Shown here one piece after another: positions 38,136 through 45,997 of a DNA stretch of 64,000 bases. The stretch is from positions 1 to 64,000 of the forward strand of contig NZ_JAJEQG010000006.1 in NCBI RefSeq assembly GCF_020687245.1, given 5' to 3'. The translations under genes were made by a program, and so were the position numbers. The notes below the pieces were generated by a model, which did not search any database, was not told the origin of the DNA, and saw nothing but the letters and a program-made list of their open reading frames with translations. Every line of letters begins with the position of its first letter. Positions within the stretch are counted from its first letter, which is position 1. Origin of the DNA: Faecalibacterium longum CLA-AA-H243. GTDB lineage: Bacteria; Bacillota; Clostridia; Oscillospirales; Ruminococcaceae.

Positions 38136-39122
38136 TTATAAATCAGTAGTGAAGCGGATGCCCGCATCACGGCGGGCCGTTTCCAGCACACGGCTGACGG
38201 CCACCGAGGTGTCCAGCATCCGGCTACAAAGCTCCATATCCTCGCTCTCGATGGCGCGGGCAAAGGCGTGGAACTCCGCCGCCTGCCGGGGACGGCCTGC
38301 GCTGAGGTTGAAGTGTTCTTCCTTGCCCTTATAGGGGTGGAAGGTGACGCCGCCGCAGAAGTTGGCGGTGGATTTCTGGAGCAGATACCCCTTGGTACCC
38401 TGAATGATGTACCGGGCCGGGGAACTGCTGTCCTTGGCATTGATGCTCACGGCCTTGAAGCTGCGATACTCCATCGTCAGCACGCCGCTGGTGTCGATGC
38501 CCCGGGTGACATTGGCCGCATAGTGGACCTTATTGGGCGAGCCGAAGAGGCCCACCACATAGCTGACATTGTAGACGCCCAGGTCCATCAGCGCGCCGCC
38601 GGCGCAGGCCGGGTCAAAGGACGGCCAGACCTTGCCGGCGCAGAAATCATGATACCGGCTGGAATACTGGCTGAAATTACACTGCACCATCGTGACGGCG
38701 CCTACCTTGGGCAGCAACTCACGGATCTTGGCGTAGTTGTCCTGATACTGCGTGGTGACAGCCTCGAAGAGGAAGAGCTTTTTGCTCCGGGCCAGCTCGG
38801 CCAGCTCTTCGGCCAGCGCCGCCGTGGGGGCCATCGGCTTTTCGACGATGACATGGCGGCCCGCTTCCAGAGCGGCACGGGTATATTTTACGTGCATGAT
38901 ATTCGGTACGGCGATATACACAACGTCCACCCAGCTCAGCAGTTCGTCGTAGCTGGTGGTGTGGCGCGGCACACCATACTGGTCGCAGAGGGCCTGTGCT
39001 GCACCGGCGCTCCGCTCCGTGCTGCAAAGAGCCTCGACCTTGAAGGGGCTTTCCGACCCGGTGAGCCAGGGCAGGAACTCCCGGACGATCATGCCTGCGC
39101 CGAGAATGCCTAATTTCATCAT
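38136..39122 (-). CDS. Gfo/Idh/MocA family NAD(P)-dependent oxidoreductase
   Basis: 328 residues. N-terminal Rossmann fold with GILGAGMIVREFLPWL and the EKPMAP motif (near residue 95) whose lysine is catalytic in the family; the C-terminal alpha/beta domain runs from GGALMDLGVYNVSYVVGLFG, which includes the conserved DLGxY/H. These enzymes oxidise or reduce sugars, inositols or dihydrodiols; the substrate cannot be told. Single gene with a GAAAGGAGA ribosome site, 20 bases after coaX on the same strand. Confidence 0.88.
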   Translation of the reverse strand: MMKLGILGAGMIVREFLPWLTGSESPFKVEALCSTERSAGAAQALCDQYGVPRHTTSYDELLSWVDVVYIAVPNIMHVKYTRAALEAGRHVIVEKPMAPTAALAEELAELARSKKLFLFEAVTTQYQDNYAKIRELLPKVGAVTMVQCNFSQYSSRYHDFCAGKVWPSFDPACAGGALMDLGVYNVSYVVGLFGSPNKVHYAANVTRGIDTSGVLTMEYRSFKAVSINAKDSSSPARYIIQGTKGYLLQKSTANFCGGVTFHPYKGKEEHFNLSAGRPRQAAEFHAFARAIESEDMELCSRMLDTSVAVSRVLETARRDAGIRFTTDL

Positions 39123-39142
39123 AAGGTCTCTCCTTTCAAGGC

Positions 39143-40060
39143 TCAGCCCGCTTTGGCCTCATCGTCCCGGCGGGGACGGCGGTTATTGCGGCGGCGGGGG
39201 CTGCTGCCGTTGTTGTAAGGGCGTCTGCCTGCCGGGCGGGGACGGCGGCGCTCACCGTCGCTGCGCGGCTCGTGGTGACGCTCATGCTGCGGCGCATTGA
39301 GCTGGTAAAGGAGAGCCAGCCCCTTCAGCAGCAGCTCGGGGTCATAGGTGAGCGGGTGACGGCAGAGCGGGATGACATACTTTGCCAGACCGCCTGTGAC
39401 CACCAGCGTGGCCGGACGGCCCAGTTCTTCCTCGATGCGCTGAGTGATGCCGTCCAGCAGGACAGCCGTCCCCAGCACAGAGCCGGAGAGCATACACTTC
39501 TCGGTATCGACGCCGATCGCGCTTTTGGGCGAAGAAAGATGTACCTGCGGCAGCTGGGCGCACCGCTCCCCCAGCGCCCGCAGACCGGTGGAAAGTCCGG
39601 GGCAGATGACGCCGCCCCGGAAGACCTTGTTCTCATCCACCACGTTGAACGTGGTGGCGGTGCCGAGGTCTACCGTGACCACCGGCAGGGGGAAATTCGC
39701 CGCCGCGTAGGCCGCATCCACAAGGCGGTCTTTGCCGACGGCGTGAGGGTCAGGCACCCCCATCGTGAGGCCGGTGCGGATGTCGGGCGAGACGATGACC
39801 GGCTTTTTGCCGGTGTAGTGGCGGGCGCACTCAGCCAGCGCCCCCGTGATCTGGGGGACGACGCTGGTGAGGACAGCGCCCTCGAAGCGGATGGGCTTTT
39901 CCGGGTGTCTCCGATGAGAGAACACCTTTTCCATCTCGGCACGGTACTCCGCCGCTGTGCGGGTGCGCACCGTGTCCATGTGGGCCACAAAGCATACACG
40001 TCCGTCCCGGATGCCCCCGAGGGCGACGGTGGTGTTGCCTATGTCAATGGCTAAAATCAT
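39143..40060 (-). CDS. coaX: Type III pantothenate kinase with basic tail
   Basis: First step of coenzyme A synthesis. The first 255 residues carry the CoaX/ASKHA motifs: MILAIDIGNTTVALG at the start (phosphate loop), DPHAVGKDRLVDAAYAA near 107, VDLGTATTFNVVDENKVFRGGVICPGL near 130-155, and VVTGGLAKYVIPLC near 215. The last 45-50 residues, rich in Arg, Pro, Gly and Asn (HERHHEPRSDGERRRPRPAG...), are not part of the kinase fold and may bind RNA or other anions. Starts ATG at 40060 and reads towards the Gfo/Idh gene. Confidence 0.93.
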   Translation of the reverse strand: MILAIDIGNTTVALGGIRDGRVCFVAHMDTVRTRTAAEYRAEMEKVFSHRRHPEKPIRFEGAVLTSVVPQITGALAECARHYTGKKPVIVSPDIRTGLTMGVPDPHAVGKDRLVDAAYAAANFPLPVVTVDLGTATTFNVVDENKVFRGGVICPGLSTGLRALGERCAQLPQVHLSSPKSAIGVDTEKCMLSGSVLGTAVLLDGITQRIEEELGRPATLVVTGGLAKYVIPLCRHPLTYDPELLLKGLALLYQLNAPQHERHHEPRSDGERRRPRPAGRRPYNNGSSPRRRNNRRPRRDDEAKAG

Positions 40061-40080
40061 AATTCAGTTCCTCGCAGGGT

Positions 40081-40211
40081 CGAACCTCTCCGTCATCGCT
40101 GTGCGATGCCGCCTCTCCTACCGAGGGGAGGCCTTGGCATATCGTAAAGCCCCATCTCTTCGCCAGAGGCTCCCCTATCAGGGGAGCTGGCGCGAAGCGC
40201 CTGAGAGGTTG
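40081..40211. repeat. Palindromic intergenic repeat (copy 4, long form)
   Basis: 130-base element from AACCTCTCCGTCATCGC to GCGCCTGAGAGGTT, with inner arms (CCGAGGGGAGGCC, GGCTCCCCT...AGGGGAGCTGG). Its centre (CTTGGCATATCGTAAAGCC) is the reverse complement of the centre of the copy at 50426-50559. Confidence 0.75.
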
Positions 40212-40324
40212 TATGGAGACGGGCCTGCCCGTGAGCCGCAGGCTTGACGGAGAGCTTTTTTGTATAAGTCAAGCTGTATTTTACCGCATTTTGAGCCAAG
40301 ATACAACCCCAATCAAAGATTTTG

Positions 40325-40353
40325 TTGTGCTCTGGGCCGTTTTGCATTATACT
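40325..40353 (+). promoter_or_regulatory. Promoter of coaBC
   Basis: -35 TTGTGC (40325-40330), 17-base spacer, -10 TATACT (40348-40353), 38 bases before the coaBC start codon. Confidence 0.65.
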
Positions 40354-40390
40354 GTAGTTATATTATCCCTATTTATAGGAGGTATTTTGG

Positions 40391-41587
40391 ATGGATCTGA
40401 AGGGAAAATGCGTCCTTCTGGGCGTCAGCGGCGGCATTGCCGCCTATAAAATGGCCAACGTGGCCAGCGCACTGCGCAAGCTGGGGGCCGACGTGGAGGT
40501 CATCATGACCAGAAACGCCACCCAGTTCATCACCCCTATCACGTTCGAGACCCTGACAGGCCACAAGTGCATGGTGGACACCTTCGACCGGGATTTCAAG
40601 TTCGAAGTCACCCATATCTCGCTGGCAAAGAAGGCCGACGTCATCCTCGTGGCCCCGGCCACCGCCAACGTCATTGCCAAGATGGCTCACGGCATCGCCG
40701 ACGATATGCTTACCACCGTCGTTCTCGCGGCCAAGTGTCCCAAGCTCGTCTCCCCTGCCATGAACACCGGGATGCTGGAGAACCCCATCACCCAGGACAA
40801 CATCGCCACACTGGAAAAGTACGGCTTCACGGTCATCCCCTCCGAGAGCGGCGTACTGGCCTGCAAGGACGTGGGCAGCGGACGCCTGCCGAAAGAGGAT
40901 GTCCTGCTGGACTACATCTTCCGCGCCATCGCAAAGCCGAAGGACCTCGCCGGTCTGCGCATTGCCGTCACGGCCGGCCCCACTCAGGAGCCGCTGGACC
41001 CTGTGCGCTACCTGACCAACCACTCCACCGGCAAGATGGGCTATGCCGTGGCCCGTGCCGCCGCGATGCGCGGTGCCGAAGTCACCCTCATCCACGGCCC
41101 GACGGCCCTGCAGCCGGTGCGGTTCACCGAGGATGTTCCCATCACGACAGCCCAGCAGATGTACGAGGCCGTGACCAGCCGCTTCGACGAGATGGACGTT
41201 CTGGTCATGGCTGCTGCCGTGGCCGATTACCGCCCCGCCGCCGTGGCCGACGACAAGATAAAGAAGAAGGACGGCGACCTCTCCATCGCCGTGGAGCGGA
41301 CGCCCGACATCCTCGGCACCATCGGCCCCAAGAAGAAGGGGCAGTTCCTTTGCGGCTTCTCGATGGAGACGCGGGATATGCTGGCCAACTCATCGGCCAA
41401 GCTCGAGAAAAAGAACCTCGACATGGTGGTGGCCAACAATCTGAAGGTCGCCGGTGCCGGGTTTGGCGTGGATACCAATGTTGTCACCTTCATCACGCCG
41501 GACGGCGCCCGCGAGCTGCCCCTGATGAGCAAGGATGATGTAGCGGACGCCATTCTGGATGAGATTTTAGCACGAAAGAGCAAGTGA
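40391..41587 (+). CDS. coaBC: Bifunctional phosphopantothenoylcysteine decarboxylase/synthetase
   Basis: 398 residues. The CoaC flavin half: GVSGGIAAYKMANVASAL near residue 9, HISLAKKADVILVAPATANVIAKMAHGIADDM near 75-105 (active His) and SPAMNTGMLENPITQDN near 118. The CoaB half: GLRIAVTAGPTQEPLDPVRYLTNHSTGKMGYA near 190, VMAAAVADYRP near 272 and the lysine-rich KIKKKDG. Cysteine is added to 4'-phosphopantothenate and the product decarboxylated for coenzyme A. A TAGGAGG site precedes the ATG; monocistronic. Confidence 0.96.
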   Translation: MDLKGKCVLLGVSGGIAAYKMANVASALRKLGADVEVIMTRNATQFITPITFETLTGHKCMVDTFDRDFKFEVTHISLAKKADVILVAPATANVIAKMAHGIADDMLTTVVLAAKCPKLVSPAMNTGMLENPITQDNIATLEKYGFTVIPSESGVLACKDVGSGRLPKEDVLLDYIFRAIAKPKDLAGLRIAVTAGPTQEPLDPVRYLTNHSTGKMGYAVARAAAMRGAEVTLIHGPTALQPVRFTEDVPITTAQQMYEAVTSRFDEMDVLVMAAAVADYRPAAVADDKIKKKDGDLSIAVERTPDILGTIGPKKKGQFLCGFSMETRDMLANSSAKLEKKNLDMVVANNLKVAGAGFGVDTNVVTFITPDGARELPLMSKDDVADAILDEILARKSK

Positions 41588-41628
41588 TCGTGCTGAAAGA
41601 AGTTCTGTTCTTCTGTCGAAAACTATGA

Positions 41629-41634
41629 TATAAT
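41629..41634 (+). promoter_or_regulatory. Extended -10 promoter of the small toxin gene
   Basis: TG-A-TATAAT extended -10 (TATAAT at 41629-41634) with no good -35. The start would be near 41641, giving a 45-base leader. In that leader CACTCC-ATTCC pairs with GGAAG-GGAGGTG (41652-41677), hiding the ribosome site in a hairpin. Confidence 0.7.
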
Positions 41635-41685
41635 CGAATCGCCGTCCTTACCACTCCATTCCATTTGGAAGGGAGGTGATTCCGA

Positions 41686-41790
41686 ATGAACAGTATTTTC
41701 TCATTTATGCTGTCTGTCGCAGCAGGTGTGGTTGCAAACTACATCTACAAGTGGCTTGGCAGATGGTTCAACAAGGACTGTAAGCACTAA
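41686..41790 (+). CDS. Small membrane peptide, putative par/Fst-like type I toxin
   Basis: 34 residues: MNSIFSFMLSVAAGVVANYI followed by YKWLGRWFNKDCKH. One membrane helix (residues about 4-24) and a short aromatic, basic tail, the build of Fst/Ldr-type toxic peptides, though the sequence is not close to Fst itself. A strong GGGAGGTG ribosome site sits eight bases ahead and would be sequestered in a leader hairpin. Support comes from the arrangement: a convergent antisense RNA gene, a shared bidirectional terminator, and a direct repeat copy of the start region within the antisense gene. An ORF this short could be chance alone, but the surrounding parts make that unlikely. Confidence 0.75.
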   Translation: MNSIFSFMLSVAAGVVANYIYKWLGRWFNKDCKH

Positions 41791-41843
41791 ATAATAAGAC
41801 CCCTTCCCGGAGCTAGCACCTCCGAGAAGGGGTCTTATTATTT
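41789..41843. terminator. Bidirectional terminator shared by toxin and antitoxin RNAs
   Basis: Eighteen-base perfect stem (AAATAATAAGACCCCTTC / GAAGGGGTCTTATTATTT), inner CGGAG/CTCCG, with A/T-rich arms so that it ends both strands. The toxin stop codon TAA overlaps its left arm. Confidence 0.9.
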
Positions 41844-41876
41844 GCGATTCCAAATGAACAGCATTTGATTTTCTCG
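41789..41876 (-). ncRNA. Antisense RNA, putative type I antitoxin
   Basis: About 85-nt RNA on the minus strand, starting near 41876 and ending in the shared terminator. Its 5' part copies the toxin start region: 41846-41881 is a diverged direct repeat of 41678-41708 (GATTCC.AATGAACAG.ATT...TTCTC.TTTAT), so the RNA is complementary to the toxin ribosome site and first codons, besides the terminator hairpin. This is the par/RNA II arrangement of plasmid pAD1 (Fst system). Confidence 0.7.
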
Positions 41877-41882
41877 TTTATA

Positions 41883-41910
41883 AGTATACGCAGTTTTCTA
41901 AAAAAGTCAA
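41883..41910 (-). promoter_or_regulatory. Promoter of the antisense RNA
   Basis: Minus strand: -35 TTGACT (41905-41910), 16-base spacer, -10 TATACT (41883-41888). It is stronger than the toxin promoter, as expected when antitoxin RNA must be in excess. Confidence 0.8.
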
Positions 41911-41956
41911 GCGCCTCGCAGAAAATTTACAATGCTGTAAATTTTACTGTACCACG

Positions 41957-41990
41957 CAAAAAGTGCTCTGCCGGCCGGCAGAGCACCTTT
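41957..41990 (-). terminator. Terminator of the upp operon
   Basis: Ten-base perfect stem GTGCTCTGCC/GGCAGAGCAC with loop GGCC; on the minus strand it is followed by TTTTTGCG. It lies 17 bases beyond the upp stop. Confidence 0.85.
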
Positions 41991-42005
41991 CCGTTATACA
42001 GAGAT

Positions 42006-42632
42006 TTACTTGGTGCCGTAGATACGGTCGCCTGCGTCGCCCAGGCCGGGGACGATGTAGCCGTTCTCGTTCAGGTGGTCGTCCTGTGCGCCGAGGTAGA
42101 TGTCCACATCGGGGTGTGCCTCGTGCAGGGCCTTGATGCCTTCCGGAGCAGCGATGAGGCCGATGAACTTGATGTGCTTTGCGCCGTGCTTCTTGATCTG
42201 GGTGATGGCGTCGATGGCGCTGCCGCCGGTAGCCAGCATCGGGTCAAGCACCAGAACGTCGCGCTCAGCGATGTCCTTCGGCAGCTTGCAGAAATACTCC
42301 ACGGGCTGCAGGGTCTCCTCGTCGCGGTACAGGCCGATGAAGCCGACCTTAGCGGCGGGCAGCAGGGTCAGCATACCATCCAGCATACCCATGCCGGCGC
42401 GGAGGATCGGCACCAGCGCCAGCTTGCGGCCTGCCAGCACCTTGGTCTTTGCCATGGTGATGGGAGTCTCGATCTCCACCTCTTCCAGAGGCAGGTCACG
42501 GGTAGCCTCATAGCACAGCAGAGTGGCGATCTCGCCCACGAGGTCACGGAACTCCTTGGTGCCGGTCTGCTTGTTGCGCAGAATGCTCAGTTTGTGCTGC
42601 AGCAGCGGATGCTCAACGATCATAGGGGTCAT
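42006..42632 (-). CDS. upp: Uracil phosphoribosyltransferase
   Basis: Salvages uracil to UMP with PRPP. 208 residues with the full family set: [39 protein letters not shown] at the start, [16 protein letters not shown] near residue 75, the PRPP loop [18 protein letters not shown] near 128, and [13 protein letters not shown] at the C-terminus. AAGGAGAG precedes the ATG. Last gene of the tsaE-tsaB-rpiB-upp run (46-base gap after rpiB). Confidence 0.97.
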   Translation of the reverse strand: MTPMIVEHPLLQHKLSILRNKQTGTKEFRDLVGEIATLLCYEATRDLPLEEVEIETPITMAKTKVLAGRKLALVPILRAGMGMLDGMLTLLPAAKVGFIGLYRDEETLQPVEYFCKLPKDIAERDVLVLDPMLATGGSAIDAITQIKKHGAKHIKFIGLIAAPEGIKALHEAHPDVDIYLGAQDDHLNENGYIVPGLGDAGDRIYGTK

Positions 42633-42677
42633 AATACACTCTCCTTATATTGTGAATAGATATTGGAATCCTAAGGT

Positions 42678-43124
42678 TTACCGATTCTCGATCTCCATCA
42701 GCTTTGCGATGCGCTTCTCGTGGCGGCCGCCCTCAAACTCGGTGTTGAGGAAGATGTCCACCAGCTGGCAGGCGAGGCCGGGGCCGACGACGCGGCCACC
42801 CATGCACAGGGCGTTGGCGTCGTTGTGGCGGCGGGTATACTCGCAGCTGAAGCTGTCAGAGCAGCAGCAGGCACGGATGCCCTTGACCTTGTTTGCGGCC
42901 ATGCTGATGCCCACACCGGTGCCGCAGAACAGCAGTGCCTTGCTGCACTGGCCGCTCACCACGGCGTCGCAGGCAGGCAGAGCCATGTCAGGGTAGTCCA
43001 CGCTGGCGGTGCTGTGGGTGCCGAAGTCGATGTACTCCAACCCCAGCTCGTCCAGATGAGCCTTAACGGCCTCTTTCAGTTCAAATCCGCCGTGGTCGGC
43101 GGCAAGTGCGATGGGTTTCGTCAT
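42678..43124 (-). CDS. rpiB: Ribose-5-phosphate isomerase B
   Basis: Interconverts ribose 5-phosphate and ribulose 5-phosphate. 148 residues: IALAADHGGFELKEAVKAHL at the start, DYPDMALPACDAV near residue 43, GQCSKALLFCGTGVGISMAANKVKGIRACCCSDSFSCEYTRRHNDANALCMGGRVVG (active cysteine region about 65-70 and RRHNDANAL). Its ATG overlaps the tsaB stop codon, so translation is coupled. Confidence 0.96.
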   Translation of the reverse strand: MTKPIALAADHGGFELKEAVKAHLDELGLEYIDFGTHSTASVDYPDMALPACDAVVSGQCSKALLFCGTGVGISMAANKVKGIRACCCSDSFSCEYTRRHNDANALCMGGRVVGPGLACQLVDIFLNTEFEGGRHEKRIAKLMEIENR

Positions 43125-43867
43125 TGGTGTTGATCCTTTCCCTTTGCAGTATCTTCCGGTATTTCGGTACGGGCAGCTTCTGCGGCCAGACGCTCGGCCC
43201 GCTCTCGCTCGGCCTGGCTCAGCCGGTGATAATCCGGCAGCAGAGCCTCGGGCAGAACGGCTTCGCCCCGCTGGGCCATCTGCCCTGCCACATAGGCCAC
43301 CGCAGCGGCACGGCCATTGCGGAGAGCTGGCGGTACACAGAGCACGCCCGGGACATTGTCATATTTATTATAGCACAGAGCCGCGCCATCACCAACAAAA
43401 AACAGAGGCTTTTTGCAATTTTCTACAAACTCGGCCAGGTCGGCCACGGCACGGGCATCGTCGTCCATCAGACGCTCGTGGGTCTCAAGGTCGAAAGCCG
43501 CGCTGTACACCTGCGCACGGCGGGCATCCAGCGCGCAGAGCACGGTACCGCAGCCGGTGTGGGCCGCCGCCAGCGCTTCCAGCGTGGACACCGGGGCGCA
43601 GAGCGTCTCCCGGGGGAAGGCCAGACCCTTCACCGCCGCCAGCCCGATGCGCAGGCCGGTAAAGCTGCCGGGACCGGCATTGACGCCGTAGAGGTCGATG
43701 TCCTTGCAGCCCATGCCGCAGAGTTTGAGACAGTTGTCGATGAGGGGCATCAGGGTCTCGCTGTGGGTCATGCCCGCATCGAGATAGCACTCGTAGAGCA
43801 GGCGGTCATCCTGCAGAAGGGCCACGCCCACGGTCTTGCCCGCCGTATCCACGGCTAAGATGTTCAT
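43121..43867 (-). CDS. tsaB: tRNA t6A synthesis protein TsaB
   Basis: Partner and inactive paralogue of TsaD in the t6A37 modification of tRNAs that read ANN codons. 248 residues: MNILAVDTAGKTVGVALLQD at the start, GVNAGPGSFTGLRIGLAAVKGLAF near residue 64 and ALDARRAQVYSAAFD. The long C-terminal tail (about 220-248), Glu/Arg-rich, is probably disordered. Translationally coupled to tsaE upstream and rpiB downstream. tsaD is not in the window. Confidence 0.95.
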   Translation of the reverse strand: MNILAVDTAGKTVGVALLQDDRLLYECYLDAGMTHSETLMPLIDNCLKLCGMGCKDIDLYGVNAGPGSFTGLRIGLAAVKGLAFPRETLCAPVSTLEALAAAHTGCGTVLCALDARRAQVYSAAFDLETHERLMDDDARAVADLAEFVENCKKPLFFVGDGAALCYNKYDNVPGVLCVPPALRNGRAAAVAYVAGQMAQRGEAVLPEALLPDYHRLSQAERERAERLAAEAARTEIPEDTAKGKDQHQ

Positions 43868-44289
43868 ACTTCCACCCCCTCGATGGTGATGCGGCGGGTG
43901 GTGTCGTCCACCCGCTCGATGTTGATGTGGATGGGGTCTTCCAGCTCCAGCAGGTCAGCGAAGTTCTCGCTCCACTCTGCCGCCACCACAGCGCCCTCAT
44001 CCAGATAGTCGTAGAACCCTGCCGCGCACAAATCGTTCTCCGTGGAGATGCGGTACAAATCAAAGTGCGCGAAAGGCCGCGGCCCGCGGTAATAGTTCAC
44101 GATGGCGAACGTCGGGCTGCTGACCGGGTCAGTGCAGCCGAGGCCCCTGGCAATGCCCTCGCAGAAGGCCGTCTTGCCCGCGCCAAGCCCGCCGGTAAAG
44201 GCGATGAGCGCCCCGGGCGCAAGATGCTGCGCCACCTGCGCCCCCAGCGCCACCGTCTCCTCACGGGAGTGGGTGATAAATTCAGACAT
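43864..44289 (-). CDS. tsaE: tRNA t6A synthesis ATPase TsaE
   Basis: ATPase that resets the TsaBD complex. 141 residues with Walker A TGGLGAGKTAF near residue 33, PTFAIVNYYRGPRPFAHFDLYRI (near 60-80; switch with HFDLYR) and EWSENFADLLE typical of YjeE/TsaE. First gene of its run; its stop overlaps tsaB (four bases). Confidence 0.95.
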   Translation of the reverse strand: MSEFITHSREETVALGAQVAQHLAPGALIAFTGGLGAGKTAFCEGIARGLGCTDPVSSPTFAIVNYYRGPRPFAHFDLYRISTENDLCAAGFYDYLDEGAVVAAEWSENFADLLELEDPIHINIERVDDTTRRITIEGVEV

Positions 44290-44322
44290 GGGTATCCCAC
44301 CTCATATGCGTTTCTATAAAAA

Positions 44323-44361
44323 AGGGACGGCAGAGTCCTGCCGTCCTGTTCTGCCGTCCCT
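44323..44361 (-). terminator. Terminator of the secreted protease-like gene
   Basis: Stem AGGGACGGCAGA/TCTGCCGTCCCT (12 bases) with a 15-base loop; on the minus strand it is followed by TTTTTTATAG, 33 bases beyond the stop codon at 44395. Confidence 0.9.
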
Positions 44362-44394
44362 TAGTATAAACTATTTCCGTCAAAAGTGCAACGC

Positions 44395-45720
44395 TCAGGC
44401 CGCGCTTTCAAGCACATCGGCCAGCATATCTTCCGCGGCCTCCGCGCGTTCCTCGAGCGAGAAGTTTTCCGGCACATTCAGCCGGGCGTTCTCGTCACCG
44501 TAGAGCACCAGATACGCTGCGGCGGCGTGGGGGCGGCGTCCGCCCTGCTCCGTATACCAGATGATGTCGTTCTCGCCGTAGGTATCCTTCGCGTGGGCCA
44601 GCGCCCTGCCGATGGTCTGTCCCATCGCAAGATGGTTGACGGTATCCCAAAGCATACTGCGGGAGTAGACCGTGTAGACGTTGTTCACATAGCCCAGCAC
44701 AGTCCGTGCGCCGCCCGCCAGCAGCGCTTCGGCCATCGACTCATCCACGCTGTTCGTGACGCCCAGGAACTCACAGGTCTCGGAGTAGATGATGGTATTG
44801 CTGAGCTGGCCCGAGCGGTACGCATTGCGGAAGAAATCCGCTGTGACACAGTAAAGGCCGTTGAGCTTGATGATGCGGTGAGCCAGCAGGTCAAAGCCGT
44901 AGATGATGTCTTTATACAGCGTGGACGCTTCTGTCAGCAGGATGATGGGCTCGGTCCGGGTGTGCTTCCGGAAAGTACCGTAGCTGTAAGTATAGTAGGC
45001 ACCGTGGGCGCTCAGGATGCACAAATCATATTTGTTCATCCGGCGCAGGTCCGACAGGGTCACCCGGGTGTTCATCGTCGTGCGCAGGCCCATGCCTTCC
45101 CAGAAGCCCTGCATATAAGAATAATACGGAAAGCGGGAGCTGTTCACCGTATTATCGAAGGCATAATAAATAGCGGCACGGCCGATCGTCTCAGGCAGAG
45201 CGTTCTCCCGGTACCGCCGGGCCTCCGCAGCCTGCCGGACATCGTCGGTCAGGGGCATCTCGGCGGTGCGGGGAGTGCATTGAGCAATGTTCCTCGGGGC
45301 GCGCAGGCCGTTGTCTCCGGCGTCAAAGGTCATCTCGTCCAGCTCGTCGGGCAGAGTGAGCAGGATGCCGCCCAGCACGCCGCAGCGGTAGGTAAAGCTG
45401 ACTATCCCGTTTTCCTCGTCGGTGCGGATGGAGTCCCGGCGCACCAGCCCCTTCCGGGCCAGTTCATCCAGCTCCGCAAGGGCCGAGGTGAGCCTTTCTT
45501 CCCGGGACATCTGCTCGTATTCGTCGCTGCCGGTCAGGGCCGTCACAGCGGCGTCTGCCTGCTGCATCTCGGCGGCATCGTCCGTGGTGAGGGTGGGCTT
45601 TGCCGTATCCTGCACCTCGCCCGCTCCGTCTGCCGCCCATGCGGCGGGAGCCAGCACAGCCGTCAGCACCAGTGCCAGTGCGCAGACCGCGCACAAAATT
45701 CGATGGCGTTGTTCCTTCAT
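44395..45720 (-). CDS. Secreted protein with caspase-like (clan CD) peptidase motifs
   Basis: About 441 residues. Signal peptide: MKEQRHRILCAVCALALVLTAVLA with cleavage after AAWAA near residue 30. A region at 185-400 has the clan CD order: hydrophobic strand then His-Gly (LCILSAHGAYY, H239-G240) and a second strand ending in Cys (NTIIYSETCEF, C316), the pattern of caspase-like and gingipain-like cysteine peptidases. GGARTVLGYVNNV follows, as in C25/CHAT-like folds. No anchor is seen, so it may be released. The target is unknown. ATG at 45720 with GGAGGAAC about ten bases away; single gene with terminator. Confidence 0.65.
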   Translation of the reverse strand: MKEQRHRILCAVCALALVLTAVLAPAAWAADGAGEVQDTAKPTLTTDDAAEMQQADAAVTALTGSDEYEQMSREERLTSALAELDELARKGLVRRDSIRTDEENGIVSFTYRCGVLGGILLTLPDELDEMTFDAGDNGLRAPRNIAQCTPRTAEMPLTDDVRQAAEARRYRENALPETIGRAAIYYAFDNTVNSSRFPYYSYMQGFWEGMGLRTTMNTRVTLSDLRRMNKYDLCILSAHGAYYTYSYGTFRKHTRTEPIILLTEASTLYKDIIYGFDLLAHRIIKLNGLYCVTADFFRNAYRSGQLSNTIIYSETCEFLGVTNSVDESMAEALLAGGARTVLGYVNNVYTVYSRSMLWDTVNHLAMGQTIGRALAHAKDTYGENDIIWYTEQGGRRPHAAAAYLVLYGDENARLNVPENFSLEERAEAAEDMLADVLESAA

Positions 45721-45924
45721 GTAAAAACTGTTCCTCCAAGAACGCCGGGGACCGGCCATTTACCGCCCCGGTACGTTTCATTTTAGAGGGCATATCGGCC
45801 TTTGTCAAGCGTTCTGCGCCGATTTTGCAAAGCTGTCACAACCGTCCATCTTGCGCGCCTCTCTCCCCTGCTGTATAATAAGGTATATTGGGGGATCATG
45901 CCCGGCTGTGAGGCGGGGTTTCGA

Positions 45925-45972
45925 GGAAGCTGTTTTCGTAAGCGGAGTGCAATGCTTAGAAAACGGCTTCCC
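45925..45972. repeat. 48-bp foldback element (short form)
   Basis: Near-perfect palindrome: arms with GGAAGC.GTTTTC.TAAGC and GCTTA.GAAAAC.GCTTCC around GGAGTGCAAT. Its two halves match the two outer arms of the 160-bp element at 24614-24773, so it looks like an internal-deletion form of the same repeat. It lies in the leader of the SEDS gene. Confidence 0.65.
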
Positions 45973-45997
45973 AAGGATACAGAAAGGTGGTGCTTTT

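Noticed and set aside
41641-41790. The 34-codon ORF as a chance reading frame
   Set aside because: Rejected as chance because it has a strong ribosome site, and a direct repeat copy, terminator and opposing promoter in the par arrangement.
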